A DNA stretch of 64,000 bases from Agrobacterium cucumeris (GTDB taxonomy: Bacteria; Pseudomonadota; Alphaproteobacteria; Rhizobiales; Rhizobiaceae), in the NCBI RefSeq assembly GCF_030036535.1, contig NZ_CP080387.1, positions 1,302,001 to 1,366,000 of the forward strand, written 5' to 3'. The notes under the pieces are model-generated. The model was given only the letters and a program-made list of their open reading frames with translations. It had not been told where the DNA came from and did not search any database. Below are positions 1 through 7,807 of this stretch, one piece after another. A program made the position numbers and the translations under genes. Positions within the stretch are counted from its first letter, which is position 1; every line of letters begins with the position of its first letter.

Positions 1-167
1 GCCAGCTCATGCAGGCGATCCTGCATGACCGCCTGCCCATCGCCGACATCGTCAATGCCAAGATCATCGCGCTCGACGATGCCGTCCAGGGTTATGAAAG
101 CTTCGATCAGGGCGCGGCAACCAAGTTCGTCCTCGACCCGCACGGCGATCTGTTGAAAGCGGCCTGA
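1..167 (+). CDS. fdhA: Glutathione-independent formaldehyde dehydrogenase, C-terminal fragment
   Basis: This is the last 54 or so codons of a gene that begins left of the window; the frame ends in TGA at 165-167. The tail has the C-terminal pattern of zinc-dependent, glutathione-independent formaldehyde dehydrogenases, with an IADIVNAKII segment, then GYESFDQGAATKFVLDP and a short end. In that family the enzyme oxidises formaldehyde with NAD in the cytoplasm. The catalytic and NAD-binding parts are outside the window, so the name rests on the tail alone. A strong hairpin terminator follows 30 bases downstream. Confidence 0.72.
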   Translation, partial: QLMQAILHDRLPIADIVNAKIIALDDAVQGYESFDQGAATKFVLDPHGDLLKAA

Positions 168-196
168 CGCCTCGATCAACAGGCAGGAATGACAGA

Positions 197-229
197 ACGC
201 CCGCGACACACCCCGTCGCGGGCGTTTTT
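197..229 (+). terminator. Rho-independent terminator of the fdhA-like gene
   Basis: An 11-bp perfect stem (ACGCCCGCGAC paired with GTCGCGGGCGT) has a 7-base loop and is followed by a short T run. It sits between the end of the dehydrogenase and the convergent TetR gene. Confidence 0.85.
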
Positions 230-260
230 GCATGGCCAGGCATGTCTCCGGCCGGAGATA

Positions 261-920
261 TTAGGCTTCGCTCTCGGCAAGCGCTTCAAGCTCGGCCACC
301 GCCTCCGCGGAAAGATAAGGCCTGAACAGGCTGGAGACCTGCTGCAGCCCCCAATCCAGCTGCTGCTGCCCGAATTCGCTGACGCCTTCCTGCAGATTGA
401 GATAGGCCGCCCAATAGGTCGAGACGATCCATAGATTGGTCAAAACCGCGTCGCGCTCGCTCTCGGGAATAGTCACCAGACCCGCCTTCTGCATGCGGCC
501 GACAATCTCGCCAACCGCCAGTCGCATTGCGGCGCTTATGGTTCTGACCGGCTCCACCAGTGATGGTGCCAGTGCGATCAGGCCGACCAGATCGCGAAAC
601 AGAAAACGGTAATTCCATACCAGCGAGAACCATTGCCGAAGAAAACCGGCATAGGTGGCCGCCGCCCCCTCGTCTGCCCCGGCAACGGTTGCGACCAGCA
701 TCATCGCATCGGCTTCGAACCGCGCAAACAGCGCGAGAACCAGCGCTTCCTTGGTGCGGAAATGATAATAAAGATTGCCCTCATTAATATCGACCGCAAC
801 GGCGATCTCCGCCGTCGTTACGCGATCAGGTCCGCGCCCGTTGAACAGTTCGAGGGCGGCGTCCAGAATTCTGTCGCGCGTACGTGCTCTGCGTGGTCGC
901 TCCGGCTCATTGCTCTTCAT
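261..920 (-). CDS. TetR family transcriptional regulator
   Basis: A 219-residue one-component regulator. The N-terminal helix-turn-helix (about residues 10-60) has the TetR signature: RTRDRILDAALELFNGRG, then TTAEIAVAVDINEGNLYYHF and the KEAL segment. The remaining helical domain would bind a ligand. ATG at 920 is chosen because it follows AGGAT at normal spacing; a TTG one codon earlier is less likely. It is transcribed divergently from the cytochrome P450 gene. The 111-bp space between them holds two 16-bp palindromes, so this protein probably represses itself and the P450 gene. The ligand is unknown. Confidence 0.9.
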   Translation of the reverse strand: MKSNEPERPRRARTRDRILDAALELFNGRGPDRVTTAEIAVAVDINEGNLYYHFRTKEALVLALFARFEADAMMLVATVAGADEGAAATYAGFLRQWFSLVWNYRFLFRDLVGLIALAPSLVEPVRTISAAMRLAVGEIVGRMQKAGLVTIPESERDAVLTNLWIVSTYWAAYLNLQEGVSEFGQQQLDWGLQQVSSLFRPYLSAEAVAELEALAESEA

Positions 921-946
921 CAAAATCCTGTCCTGCCATTGAAACC

Positions 947-989
947 TAAGGCATGCACCTTAAATACCTAAAATAAGGTATGCACCTTA
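947..989. promoter_or_regulatory. Two palindromic operators between TetR gene and P450 gene
   Basis: TAAGGCATGCACCTTA (947-962) and TAAGGTATGCACCTTA (974-989) differ by one base and lie 27 bp apart centre to centre. The second has exact 6-bp arms (TAAGGT/ACCTTA). Paired sites of this size in the divergent promoter region are typical TetR operators, and the adjacent TetR protein is the natural candidate to bind them. That link is inference. Confidence 0.72.
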
Positions 990-1031
990 ACAGCAAAACC
1001 CCATTGTTCAAACGCGAATAAGGAGCTGTCG

Positions 1032-2405
1032 ATGATCGGAACCGGCCTTCACACCCCGCCCATGGATAAGACCGGGGCGGCGCCCCTGTCAAAACTGGCC
1101 ACGGCGCGTCTTGCAATCTCGCTTGTCCGTAACCCGTTAAAAGCCTTGCCGCCGGATATTTTCAGCCAACCCGCCGTCTTCACCCGGCTGGGCGGCACGA
1201 TGCGCGTTCATCTTGCCGATCCCGTGCTGATCCACGAAGCTCTGGTCAAGAATGCCAATCTGCTTGGCAAGGGCGAAGATGTCCGCCGGGTGCTCGGGCC
1301 CGCGCTTGGGCAGGGTCTGCTGACCGCCGATGGCGACCACTGGAAATGGCAAAGGCAATCCGTCGCAGCAGCCTTCCGGCATGAAAAGCTGCTGGAATTG
1401 CTGCCGGCCATGATCGAGACGGCGCGGCGCACGCAAGCGCGCTGGCGCTCCCCTTCAATCGGCGACATCGATATCGGCCATGAAATGATGCGCACCACCT
1501 TCGACATCATCGTCGAAACCATGATGTCCGGCGGATACGGTATCGATATCGCGCGTGTCGAACAGAGCATCACCGATTATCTGAGGCCGACGGGCTGGAC
1601 CTTCGCGCTCGCCATGCTCGGCGCACCGGAATGGCTGCCCCATCCCGGCCGGCGCAAATCCCGCGCCGCCGTCGATTATCTCCGCGCCAGCCTTGCAACG
1701 GTGATCGCCGGCCGGCGGCAAAAACCCACCGACCGAAGCGATCTCGTCTCCATGCTGCTGGAAGCCAAAGACCCGGAGACCGGACGCATGATGAGCGATG
1801 AGGAAATCATCGACAATCTTCTGACCTTCATCACCGCCGGCCATGAAACGACAGCGCTCGGCCTAGCCTGGACTTTCCACCTTCTGTCGCAGAACAAAGA
1901 AATTGAAAGAAAAGTTGTCGAGGAGATTGAGGCGGTCACCGGCGGCGAGCCTGTCGCGGCCGAACATATCACCAATCTCACCTATACGAGACAGGTGTTT
2001 TCGGAGGCGATGCGGCTCTACCCGCCTGCCCCGGTCATCACGCGCACGGCGCTGCAGGATTTCAGGCTCGGAGAGCATGATATTGCGGCCGGAACGGTTC
2101 TTTATGTGCCAATCTATGCCGTGCACCGGCACGCCGCGTTGTGGGATAAACCCGAACGCTTCGACCCGTCCCGTTTCGAGCCCGACAAGGTCAAGGCCCG
2201 ACACCGTTATGCCTATATGCCCTTCGGCGCCGGCCCGCGCGTCTGCATCGGTAATGCCTTTGCCATGATGGAGGCCGTGGCGATCCTTGCCGTTCTTCTG
2301 CAGACCGTCCATCTCGAAAATAGGTCCACGACTGCGGCGGAGCCGCTGATGCGGGTGACATTGCGGCCGCAGGACCGGCTGATGATGAAGATCACCCAGC
2401 GCTAA
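1032..2405 (+). CDS. Cytochrome P450 monooxygenase
   Basis: A 457-residue soluble P450. The I-helix oxygen-activation motif AGHETT lies at residues 269-274, the ExxR motif is in SEAMRLYPP, and the haem-thiolate loop FGAGPRVCIG has its ligand Cys at about residue 405. Length and motifs are those of a full bacterial enzyme needing separate redox partners, and none is encoded nearby. AGGAG precedes the ATG at 1032. The divergent TetR gene and the palindromes just upstream suggest induction by a substrate-like compound. The sequence does not reveal the substrate. Confidence 0.93.
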   Translation: MIGTGLHTPPMDKTGAAPLSKLATARLAISLVRNPLKALPPDIFSQPAVFTRLGGTMRVHLADPVLIHEALVKNANLLGKGEDVRRVLGPALGQGLLTADGDHWKWQRQSVAAAFRHEKLLELLPAMIETARRTQARWRSPSIGDIDIGHEMMRTTFDIIVETMMSGGYGIDIARVEQSITDYLRPTGWTFALAMLGAPEWLPHPGRRKSRAAVDYLRASLATVIAGRRQKPTDRSDLVSMLLEAKDPETGRMMSDEEIIDNLLTFITAGHETTALGLAWTFHLLSQNKEIERKVVEEIEAVTGGEPVAAEHITNLTYTRQVFSEAMRLYPPAPVITRTALQDFRLGEHDIAAGTVLYVPIYAVHRHAALWDKPERFDPSRFEPDKVKARHRYAYMPFGAGPRVCIGNAFAMMEAVAILAVLLQTVHLENRSTTAAEPLMRVTLRPQDRLMMKITQR

Positions 2406-2411
2406 AACAAA

Positions 2412-2439
2412 TCGCCCGCGGTGTAATCACCGCGGGCGA
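2412..2439. terminator. Hairpin terminator between P450 and DUF3126 genes
   Basis: A perfect 12-bp stem (TCGCCCGCGGTG/CACCGCGGGCGA) has a TAAT loop. The T-rich tail lies on the minus-strand side (TTTGTTTT), so it best serves the DUF3126 gene. It may also stop P450 transcription, since it begins 7 bases after that stop codon. Confidence 0.8.
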
Positions 2440-2455
2440 CTATGATTGCTGAATA

Positions 2456-2473
2456 TGTCACCTGAAGGTGACA
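2456..2473. repeat. Short perfect palindrome after the DUF3126 stop codon
   Basis: TGTCACCT-GA-AGGTGACA is a perfect 8-bp inverted repeat ending one base before the DUF3126 stop codon. It is either a second transcript-end hairpin or a protein-binding site. Confidence 0.5.
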
Positions 2474-2474
2474 A

Positions 2475-2678
2475 TCACAGATCGACGTCGAGGATCGCCA
2501 TGGAGAAGTTGTACGAGCGGTCGCCGTCTTCGTCATCGATGTAGACGACGCCGAGAAACTCTTCGCCAAGATACACTTCGGCGGAATCGTCTTTGCGCGG
2601 ACGCGCCTTGACAATCATCTTCTCGTTGAAGGTGCGCTTGAAATAGGCGTCGAGTTTTTTGATTTCGTCGGCTTTCAC
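2475..2678 (-). CDS. DUF3126 family protein
   Basis: A small cytoplasmic protein of 67 residues starting MKADEIKKLDAYFKRTF and containing KARPRKDDSAEVYLGEEFLG, the conserved pattern of DUF3126 proteins found in alphaproteobacteria. No function is established. GTG at 2678 is chosen because AGGAG lies about 7 bases before it and because family members usually start at this residue. An upstream in-frame ATG at 2726 would add 16 residues not typical of the family. It follows cysE on the same strand and may share its transcript. Confidence 0.8.
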   Translation of the reverse strand: MKADEIKKLDAYFKRTFNEKMIVKARPRKDDSAEVYLGEEFLGVVYIDDEDGDRSYNFSMAILDVDL

Positions 2679-2797
2679 CAGTATTCTCCTGTGCGGTTCG
2701 GGTTGGCCGCTTTTGGCATGGGACAAAGGCCAAAGTAAAGTGAAAGCGGCGCATCATCCGTGTCTTCCACACGGACGAGCGCAATATTCACGACCTG

Positions 2798-3622
2798 TCA
2801 GATATCGGCCCCGATAACCTGGTCCATCAGACGCGAGGGTTCCGAACACCCTGCTTCTCCTACCACGCGCGCCGGCACGCCGGCCACGGTGGTCTTTGGC
2901 GGAACCGGTTTCAACACCACCGAACCGGCGGCAATGCGCGAGCAGCTGCCGATCTCGATATTGCCGAGAATTTTGGCGCCCGCACCGATCATCACGCCAT
3001 TGGCGATCTTCGGATGGCGATCTGCCCCCTCCTTGCCGGTACCGCCAAGCGTCACGCCATGCAGGATGGAAACGTTGTCACCGATAACGGCGGTCTCACC
3101 AACCACCAGTCCGGTGGCATGGTCGAGGAAGATGCCCTTGCCGATGCGTGCGGCGGGGTTGATATCCGTCTGGAAGATGCTCGATGAGCGGCTTTGCAGG
3201 TAAAACGCAAAATCCCGGCGGCCCTTCGCAAGCAGCCAGTGCGCGAGGCGATGGGTCTGGATGGCGTGGAAGCCCTTGAAATAAAGCAGCGGCTCCATGA
3301 AACGCGTGCAGGCCGGGTCGCGGTCGTAAACGGCCTGGATATCGACGCGCAGCACGCTGCCCCATTCCGGCCAGTCATCCAGCATGTCCTGGAAGGTCTG
3401 GCGCAGAAGCACGGCCTGCATGTCGGGATGATCGAGGAGTTCGCAGATACGATAGATCACACATTCTTCGAGAGACCGGTGATTGAGGATCGTCGAATAA
3501 AGAAAGGCGGAAAGCAGCGGATCCTGAGCTGCGGCGCTACGCGCTTCATGCAGCAGGCTGCCCCAGATCGGATCGACGATCGCCAGCTGTTCGGGCTGGC
3601 GGGCCTCGGTACGTGCGACCAT
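2798..3622 (-). CDS. cysE: Serine O-acetyltransferase
   Basis: A 274-residue enzyme that acetylates L-serine with acetyl-CoA, the first step of cysteine synthesis. The N-terminal helical SATase domain (residues 10-110) includes RDPACTRFMEPLLYFKGFHA and leads into a left-handed beta-helix of hexapeptide repeats. The repeats carry DINPAARIGKGIFLDHATG, the catalytic-His region, and HGVTLGGTGK. GAGGAG precedes the ATG. It follows an alpha/beta hydrolase gene on the same strand but is separated from it by a long hairpin, so it probably has its own promoter in 3623-3760. Confidence 0.95.
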   Translation of the reverse strand: MVARTEARQPEQLAIVDPIWGSLLHEARSAAAQDPLLSAFLYSTILNHRSLEECVIYRICELLDHPDMQAVLLRQTFQDMLDDWPEWGSVLRVDIQAVYDRDPACTRFMEPLLYFKGFHAIQTHRLAHWLLAKGRRDFAFYLQSRSSSIFQTDINPAARIGKGIFLDHATGLVVGETAVIGDNVSILHGVTLGGTGKEGADRHPKIANGVMIGAGAKILGNIEIGSCSRIAAGSVVLKPVPPKTTVAGVPARVVGEAGCSEPSRLMDQVIGADI

Positions 3623-3760
3623 GAACGGTCTCCTCGTTTGCAGTGGTCGTTCTTTATACAGAAAAAGACGTGCATAAGAAATGGGATTCGAATGACGACT
3701 TTAAAGACGGCAAAGCTTCAGTTTTTCTTCATGCAGCATGAAAAACCGTTTCTTGCCGCA

Positions 3761-3811
3761 CGGAGCATTTCCGCACGGAAAACCGGGTTCCGCTTTCCCG
3801 GAAATGCTCCG
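3761..3811 (-). terminator. Long imperfect hairpin downstream of the alpha/beta hydrolase
   Basis: Outer arms CGGAGCATTTCCG (3761-3773) and CGGAAATGCTCCG (3799-3811) are a perfect 13-bp inverted repeat. The 25-base interior can pair further (GGAAAACCGG against CCGCTTTCC). It begins 3 bases after the hydrolase stop codon on the minus strand. It has no clear T run, so it may be a dispersed palindromic repeat acting as a 3' stabiliser or factor-dependent terminator. Confidence 0.6.
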
Positions 3812-3813
3812 GA

Positions 3814-4590
3814 TCAAAGCGAGCGGTAAAATTCCAGCACCGCCGCCTTGAACACCCGGTCGCCAACGGCCAGCATATGGTCACGGCCGGGAATGTCGAT
3901 TGCCCGCGCATGCGGCATGATCGCGGCGAGTTCCGCGCCCGATCCGGCAATATCGTCATTCGTTCCAACCGCAATCAATGTCGGCGCTTCGATCTTTGCC
4001 GCCTGTTCAGGCGTGACGAGAACCCGCGACGTTTCGATACAGGCGGCAAGCGCCAGCCGGTCGCTCTTCGTCTGGTCGGCAAAGGCCCGGAACATGCGGC
4101 CGCGCTCATGGGTGACGACATCGAGCGAGGGCGCAAGAAGCGCCTCGGCGATCGGATCCCAGTCGCCCACGCCTTCTACCATGCCGATGCCAAGCCCGCC
4201 AAAGACCAGCGAGCGCACACGCTCCGGATGGGCCATGGCGAGGAAGGCCGAAATCCGCGCGCCCATGGAGTAACCCATCACATTCGCTTCCGCGATGCCG
4301 AGATGATTGAGCAGCGCCACCGCGTCACCAGCCATCACCGGCGGATAATAGGCTTCAGAATCGTGCGGCTTGTCGCTTGCGCCATGGCCGCGATTATCGA
4401 TGGCGATGACCCGGTAACCCGCATCGCCCAGTGTCTTCAGCCAGCCGGGATGTACCCAGTTTACATTGGCGCTGGAGGCAAAGCCGTGGATCAGCAAAAC
4501 CGGATCACCCGCCGGATCGCCCTCGTCGAAATAAGCAAGGCGCAGGCCGTCATGGGAAAAATCTGAAAATTGCGGCACGTTGAGATTCAT
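3814..4590 (-). CDS. Alpha/beta hydrolase
   Basis: A 258-residue alpha/beta-hydrolase-fold enzyme. The oxyanion segment is LLIHGFASSA. The nucleophile elbow GYSMGA carries the catalytic Ser, the acidic residue lies in VGTNDDIAGSG, and the His is in PGRDHML near the C-terminus. There is no signal peptide, so it is cytoplasmic. ATG at 4590 is preferred because AAAGG lies at good spacing; the in-frame ATG at 4599 abuts that Shine-Dalgarno sequence. The substrate is unknown; esterase, epoxide hydrolase or ester-bond cleavage are all possible. Confidence 0.85.
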   Translation of the reverse strand: MNLNVPQFSDFSHDGLRLAYFDEGDPAGDPVLLIHGFASSANVNWVHPGWLKTLGDAGYRVIAIDNRGHGASDKPHDSEAYYPPVMAGDAVALLNHLGIAEANVMGYSMGARISAFLAMAHPERVRSLVFGGLGIGMVEGVGDWDPIAEALLAPSLDVVTHERGRMFRAFADQTKSDRLALAACIETSRVLVTPEQAAKIEAPTLIAVGTNDDIAGSGAELAAIMPHARAIDIPGRDHMLAVGDRVFKAAVLEFYRSL

Positions 4591-4760
4591 CAAGGACATC
4601 CTTTTTGCCGGACCATATGGCAGGAAAGCACAAGATTGAACATGTTTTCCTGACGATTTTTATGGAGATGCAATGCGTTTGAGGCTACATATCCGCAACG
4701 AAGAGCCGCTGCGCGACGACGGATTGCGGCTCGATAACGATATTGCATTTGGAGACGAAC

Positions 4761-5006
4761 ATGGCCGGGCATTCCATTCCCCACTTCCAGAACGATGGCG
4801 GACACAGCGTAATCGAGATCGGCGTCAAGGAATTCATGTGCACCGGCGCTTCCGTGCCTTACGATCACCCGCATATCTTCATCGATATGGGCGACGACAA
4901 CGAGAAGGTCTGTTCCTACTGCTCCACCCTTTTCCGCTACAATCCGTCGCTGAAGGCCGAGCAGACCAATCCTCCGGGCTGCGTCTTCCATGTGAAGGCC
5001 GCCTGA
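4761..5006 (+). CDS. zf-CHCC zinc-finger protein, NDUFS6-like
   Basis: An 81-residue protein with a Cys at CTGASVPYDHPHIF, a His in that segment, and a CSYC pair in EKVCSYCSTLFRY. This is the CHCC zinc-binding arrangement shared with the mitochondrial complex I accessory subunit NDUFS6. In alphaproteobacteria such proteins are therefore candidates for complex I assembly, but no nuo genes lie here. ATG at 4761 follows GGAGA; an in-frame ATG at 4743 lacks a ribosome site. The stop is 28 bases before the FAD monooxygenase gene, so the two may be cotranscribed. Confidence 0.85.
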   Translation: MAGHSIPHFQNDGGHSVIEIGVKEFMCTGASVPYDHPHIFIDMGDDNEKVCSYCSTLFRYNPSLKAEQTNPPGCVFHVKAA

Positions 5007-5034
5007 CCTCCACTTTTGCTGATCGGGCCGCATC

Positions 5035-6216
5035 ATGCCCATAAAATCCGTAGCCATTGTCGGTGCCGGCATCGCCGGTCTCACCGCTGCCCTTTCTTTT
5101 GCCCGGCACGGTATCGACTGTGACATCATCGAGCAGGCAGGCGAGCTGACGGAGGTCGGTGCCGGCCTGCAACTCTCCCCCAACGCCGCCCGCATTCTCG
5201 CCGAACTCGGCGTGCTGCCCGAGATCGAGGCGCGCTGGACCGAACCGGTCAGCGTCGATCTGGCCTCCGGCAAGTCACTGGCCACGCTATTGTCGCTGCC
5301 AATGGGCGCGGTGGCCCGCACCCGCTGGGGCGCACCCTATGGCGTGCTGCATCGTTCGACGCTGCAGAGCGCACTTCTGAATGCGGTCAAGGATAATCCG
5401 CTCTGCCGCCTGCATCTCGGCAAGCGCATCGAAAACGCCACAGTCGATGTCATCGCCGCAACCACCTTCCGCGATCACGATCTGATCGTCGGCGCCGACG
5501 GCGTCTGGTCGGCAGCCCGTTTTGCCGTGCCTTCCGCGCCGGCAGCCACCTTCTCCGGCAATATCGCCTGGCGTTTCACCGTCAGCGAAAACGACGTGCC
5601 GTCCGCCATCAATAAAAGCGCCGTCACAGCCTATCTCGGCTCGGGCGGCCATATCGTCGCCTATCCGCTGAAGGAAGTCGGCGGTTTCAACATCGTCGCC
5701 ATCGCGCTTGGCGCCGATCCCGGCGCCACATGGCGGGCCGAATCGAGTGGACGGCAGAAAACCATGCTGCTCGAACAGTTTCGCGGCTGGAGCCCGTATC
5801 TGCTGCGGCTGCTGGAAAAGGCTCAGAACCCCACCTTTTGGCCGCTCTATCAGGCCGGCCCCGGACGCTGGCATAATGGCCGCGACACGGTACTGATCGG
5901 CGATGCGGCCCACGCCATGATGCCGTTCGCGGCACAGGGGGCGGCCATGGCAATAGAGGATGCATTTGAACTTGCGGGAACAATGGCAGGCAGCGGAGGT
6001 ACAGCCTCCCTGCCCGTGCCGCAAGCCCTTGCCGCCTTTGAGGCTCTGCGCCTGCCGCGCATAGAAAAGGCCCGCAAGCGGGCCTCTCTCAATCGTTTTG
6101 CCTATCATGCAAAAGGCCCGGTCCGTATTGCCAGGGACTTCGTATTTTCCACGCGCCCCTCAGAGGCCTTTCTTGGCGATTTCGACTGGCTCTACGGCTA
6201 TCACGCAGAGGGCTGA
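5035..6216 (+). CDS. FAD-dependent aromatic-ring monooxygenase (salicylate hydroxylase-like)
   Basis: A 393-residue flavoprotein of the para-hydroxybenzoate hydroxylase class. It has the N-terminal Rossmann motif VGAGIAGL (residues 9-16), the DG motif LIVGADGVWSAAR near residue 155, and the ribose-binding GD motif VLIGDAAHAMMPFAAQG near residue 290. Enzymes of this class hydroxylate aromatic acids, ubiquinone precursors or similar rings with NAD(P)H and oxygen. Salicylate 1-monooxygenase is the usual family label. The substrate is not determined by the motifs, and neighbours give no pathway. Confidence 0.85.
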   Translation: MPIKSVAIVGAGIAGLTAALSFARHGIDCDIIEQAGELTEVGAGLQLSPNAARILAELGVLPEIEARWTEPVSVDLASGKSLATLLSLPMGAVARTRWGAPYGVLHRSTLQSALLNAVKDNPLCRLHLGKRIENATVDVIAATTFRDHDLIVGADGVWSAARFAVPSAPAATFSGNIAWRFTVSENDVPSAINKSAVTAYLGSGGHIVAYPLKEVGGFNIVAIALGADPGATWRAESSGRQKTMLLEQFRGWSPYLLRLLEKAQNPTFWPLYQAGPGRWHNGRDTVLIGDAAHAMMPFAAQGAAMAIEDAFELAGTMAGSGGTASLPVPQALAAFEALRLPRIEKARKRASLNRFAYHAKGPVRIARDFVFSTRPSEAFLGDFDWLYGYHAEG

Positions 6217-6244
6217 GCAGTAGGGTCTGGGCACTGGGGGCTGA

Positions 6245-7432
6245 TTAGACCCCAGCCGCGGCTGCGAAGCCGACTTCGAGGTCCTTTTTCAGATCGGCTA
6301 TGTCTTCGAGCCCGATCTGCAGGCGGATGACCGGTCCCTCCGAATGCCCCTTTGCAATGGTCCTGTCGATGAGCGACACCGAAACCGCAAGCGATTCGTA
6401 TCCGCCCCAGGAATAACCAAGCCCGAAAAAGGTCAAGGCATCGAGGAAGGCCGACGCCACCTGCTTGTATTTGCCCTCTTCCGCCTTCAACACAAAGGAG
6501 AACACGCCGCTTGCGCCCTTGAAATCGCGCTTCCACATTTCATGCCCGGCAAAGCTCGGCAAGGCCGGGTGCAGAACACGCACGACATCGTCACGGCCTT
6601 CCAGCCATTGGGCAATATCGAGCGCGCTTTTCTGATGGTGTTCCAGCCTGATGCCCATGGTGCGCATGCCACGCAGGATCTGGTAGGCATCATCGGAGGT
6701 AACGCAGATGCCGAGATTGGTATTGGCCTGGTAAAGCGCTTTCCAGTGTTTTTCATTGGCCGAGACGAAGCCCATCAGCACATCGGAATGCCCCGAGGGA
6801 TATTTGGTGGCGGCGTGAATGGAAATATCGACGCCGAAATCAAGCGGCTTGAAATAAAGCGGTGTCGCCCAGGTATTGTCCATCGTGACCACGCAGTCAT
6901 GCCTGTGGGCGATCTCCGTGATCACCCGGACATCCTGAATCTCGAATGTATTGGAACCCGGCGCTTCCAGATGCACGAGTTTCGTATTCGGCCGGATCAG
7001 CGCCTCGATGCCAGCCCCGATCGCCGGATCGTAATATTCGATCTCCACGCCCAGTTTCTTCAGCATCGTGTTGCAGAAGCGGCGTGTAGGGAAATAGACG
7101 GAATCGACGACAAGCGCATGATCGCCCGCACCGAGATAGGCAAGGAACGGCACGGTGATCGCCGCAAGGCCCGACGGCACGAGGATAGTTCCGAAAGAAC
7201 CTTCCAGCTCGTTGACGAGGTTGCACAGCGCGTCCGTCGTCGGCGTGCCATGCGTGCCATAGGTGTATTTCTGGTTTTCAGTCGAAAGCGTTTCCGCGTC
7301 GGGAAAAAGCACGGTCGAGCCGCGCACGATGGGCGGATTGACGAAACCGAAACAGTCCGCGGGATCGTTGCCGCCATGGGTCAGGCGCGTATTCACACCT
7401 GCGGCGGAAAGCAGGTCATTTGTCTTGGTCAT
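6245..7432 (-). CDS. metC: Cystathionine beta-lyase
   Basis: A 395-residue PLP enzyme of the Cys/Met metabolism family. It cleaves cystathionine to homocysteine, pyruvate and ammonia in methionine synthesis. The segments YGTHGTPTTDALCNLVNELE, MDNTWATPL and HAATKYPSGHSD are present, the last containing the PLP-binding Lys. LGYSWGGYESL near the C-terminus is typical of the family. It is convergent with the FAD monooxygenase and divergent from aapJ. The MetC-type sequence (GYSWGGYESL, SIHAATKY) favours beta-lyase over gamma-synthase. Confidence 0.9.
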   Translation of the reverse strand: MTKTNDLLSAAGVNTRLTHGGNDPADCFGFVNPPIVRGSTVLFPDAETLSTENQKYTYGTHGTPTTDALCNLVNELEGSFGTILVPSGLAAITVPFLAYLGAGDHALVVDSVYFPTRRFCNTMLKKLGVEIEYYDPAIGAGIEALIRPNTKLVHLEAPGSNTFEIQDVRVITEIAHRHDCVVTMDNTWATPLYFKPLDFGVDISIHAATKYPSGHSDVLMGFVSANEKHWKALYQANTNLGICVTSDDAYQILRGMRTMGIRLEHHQKSALDIAQWLEGRDDVVRVLHPALPSFAGHEMWKRDFKGASGVFSFVLKAEEGKYKQVASAFLDALTFFGLGYSWGGYESLAVSVSLIDRTIAKGHSEGPVIRLQIGLEDIADLKKDLEVGFAAAAGV

Positions 7433-7807
7433 TTCAGATCAGCTTTCGAAGAATATTGACGCGTGCGACAATGCTGAGAGCCAGAGGCAAGGTCAAGCCC
7501 CGTAAGGCGACGCGGGATGGCTCGATTGATCCATCGTGAAACAGCATACAAGAAGTATACAAAAATCGTGCAAGTGCAAATTTCCGCAAAAATATGCTTA
7601 TATTTTCACCCTTTGCACACTTCCCGACCAAAATTCCGAAAATTCCGTTTTATAGGCACAATTATCGCCGGCATGTCTTGACCCCGCTGCCAATTGCGAT
7701 TGTGATAGAAAAAGCGGATCGAAAAGATCTCGCCGAGGGGGGAGCTGGGGTAAAACAAACATGCCGGTCCCCTTGCTATTGACGATAACAAACAAAGGTT
7801 GGGAAAA
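7433..7807. other. Divergent regulatory region between metC and aapJ
   Basis: This 375-bp stretch has no convincing gene. It is AT-rich in its middle (about 7555-7650), as expected for promoters. A pair of 8-base direct repeats lies on the metC side. The purine-rich end AAAGG, about 10 bases before the ATG at 7808, is the aapJ ribosome site. I could not fit a SAM riboswitch to the metC leader. Confidence 0.6.
7544..7562 (-). promoter_or_regulatory. Tandem direct repeat in metC promoter region
   Basis: Read on the minus strand, TTGTATAC and TTGTATGC recur with an 11-bp period, one helical turn, about 112 bases upstream of the metC start. Tandem sites with this phasing are often regulator-binding or promoter elements. 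No regulator is identified. Confidence 0.3.

Noticed and set aside
7433..7560. A SAM-type riboswitch in front of metC
   Set aside because: I could not fit the conserved SAM-II pseudoknot or SAM-I core to this leader.
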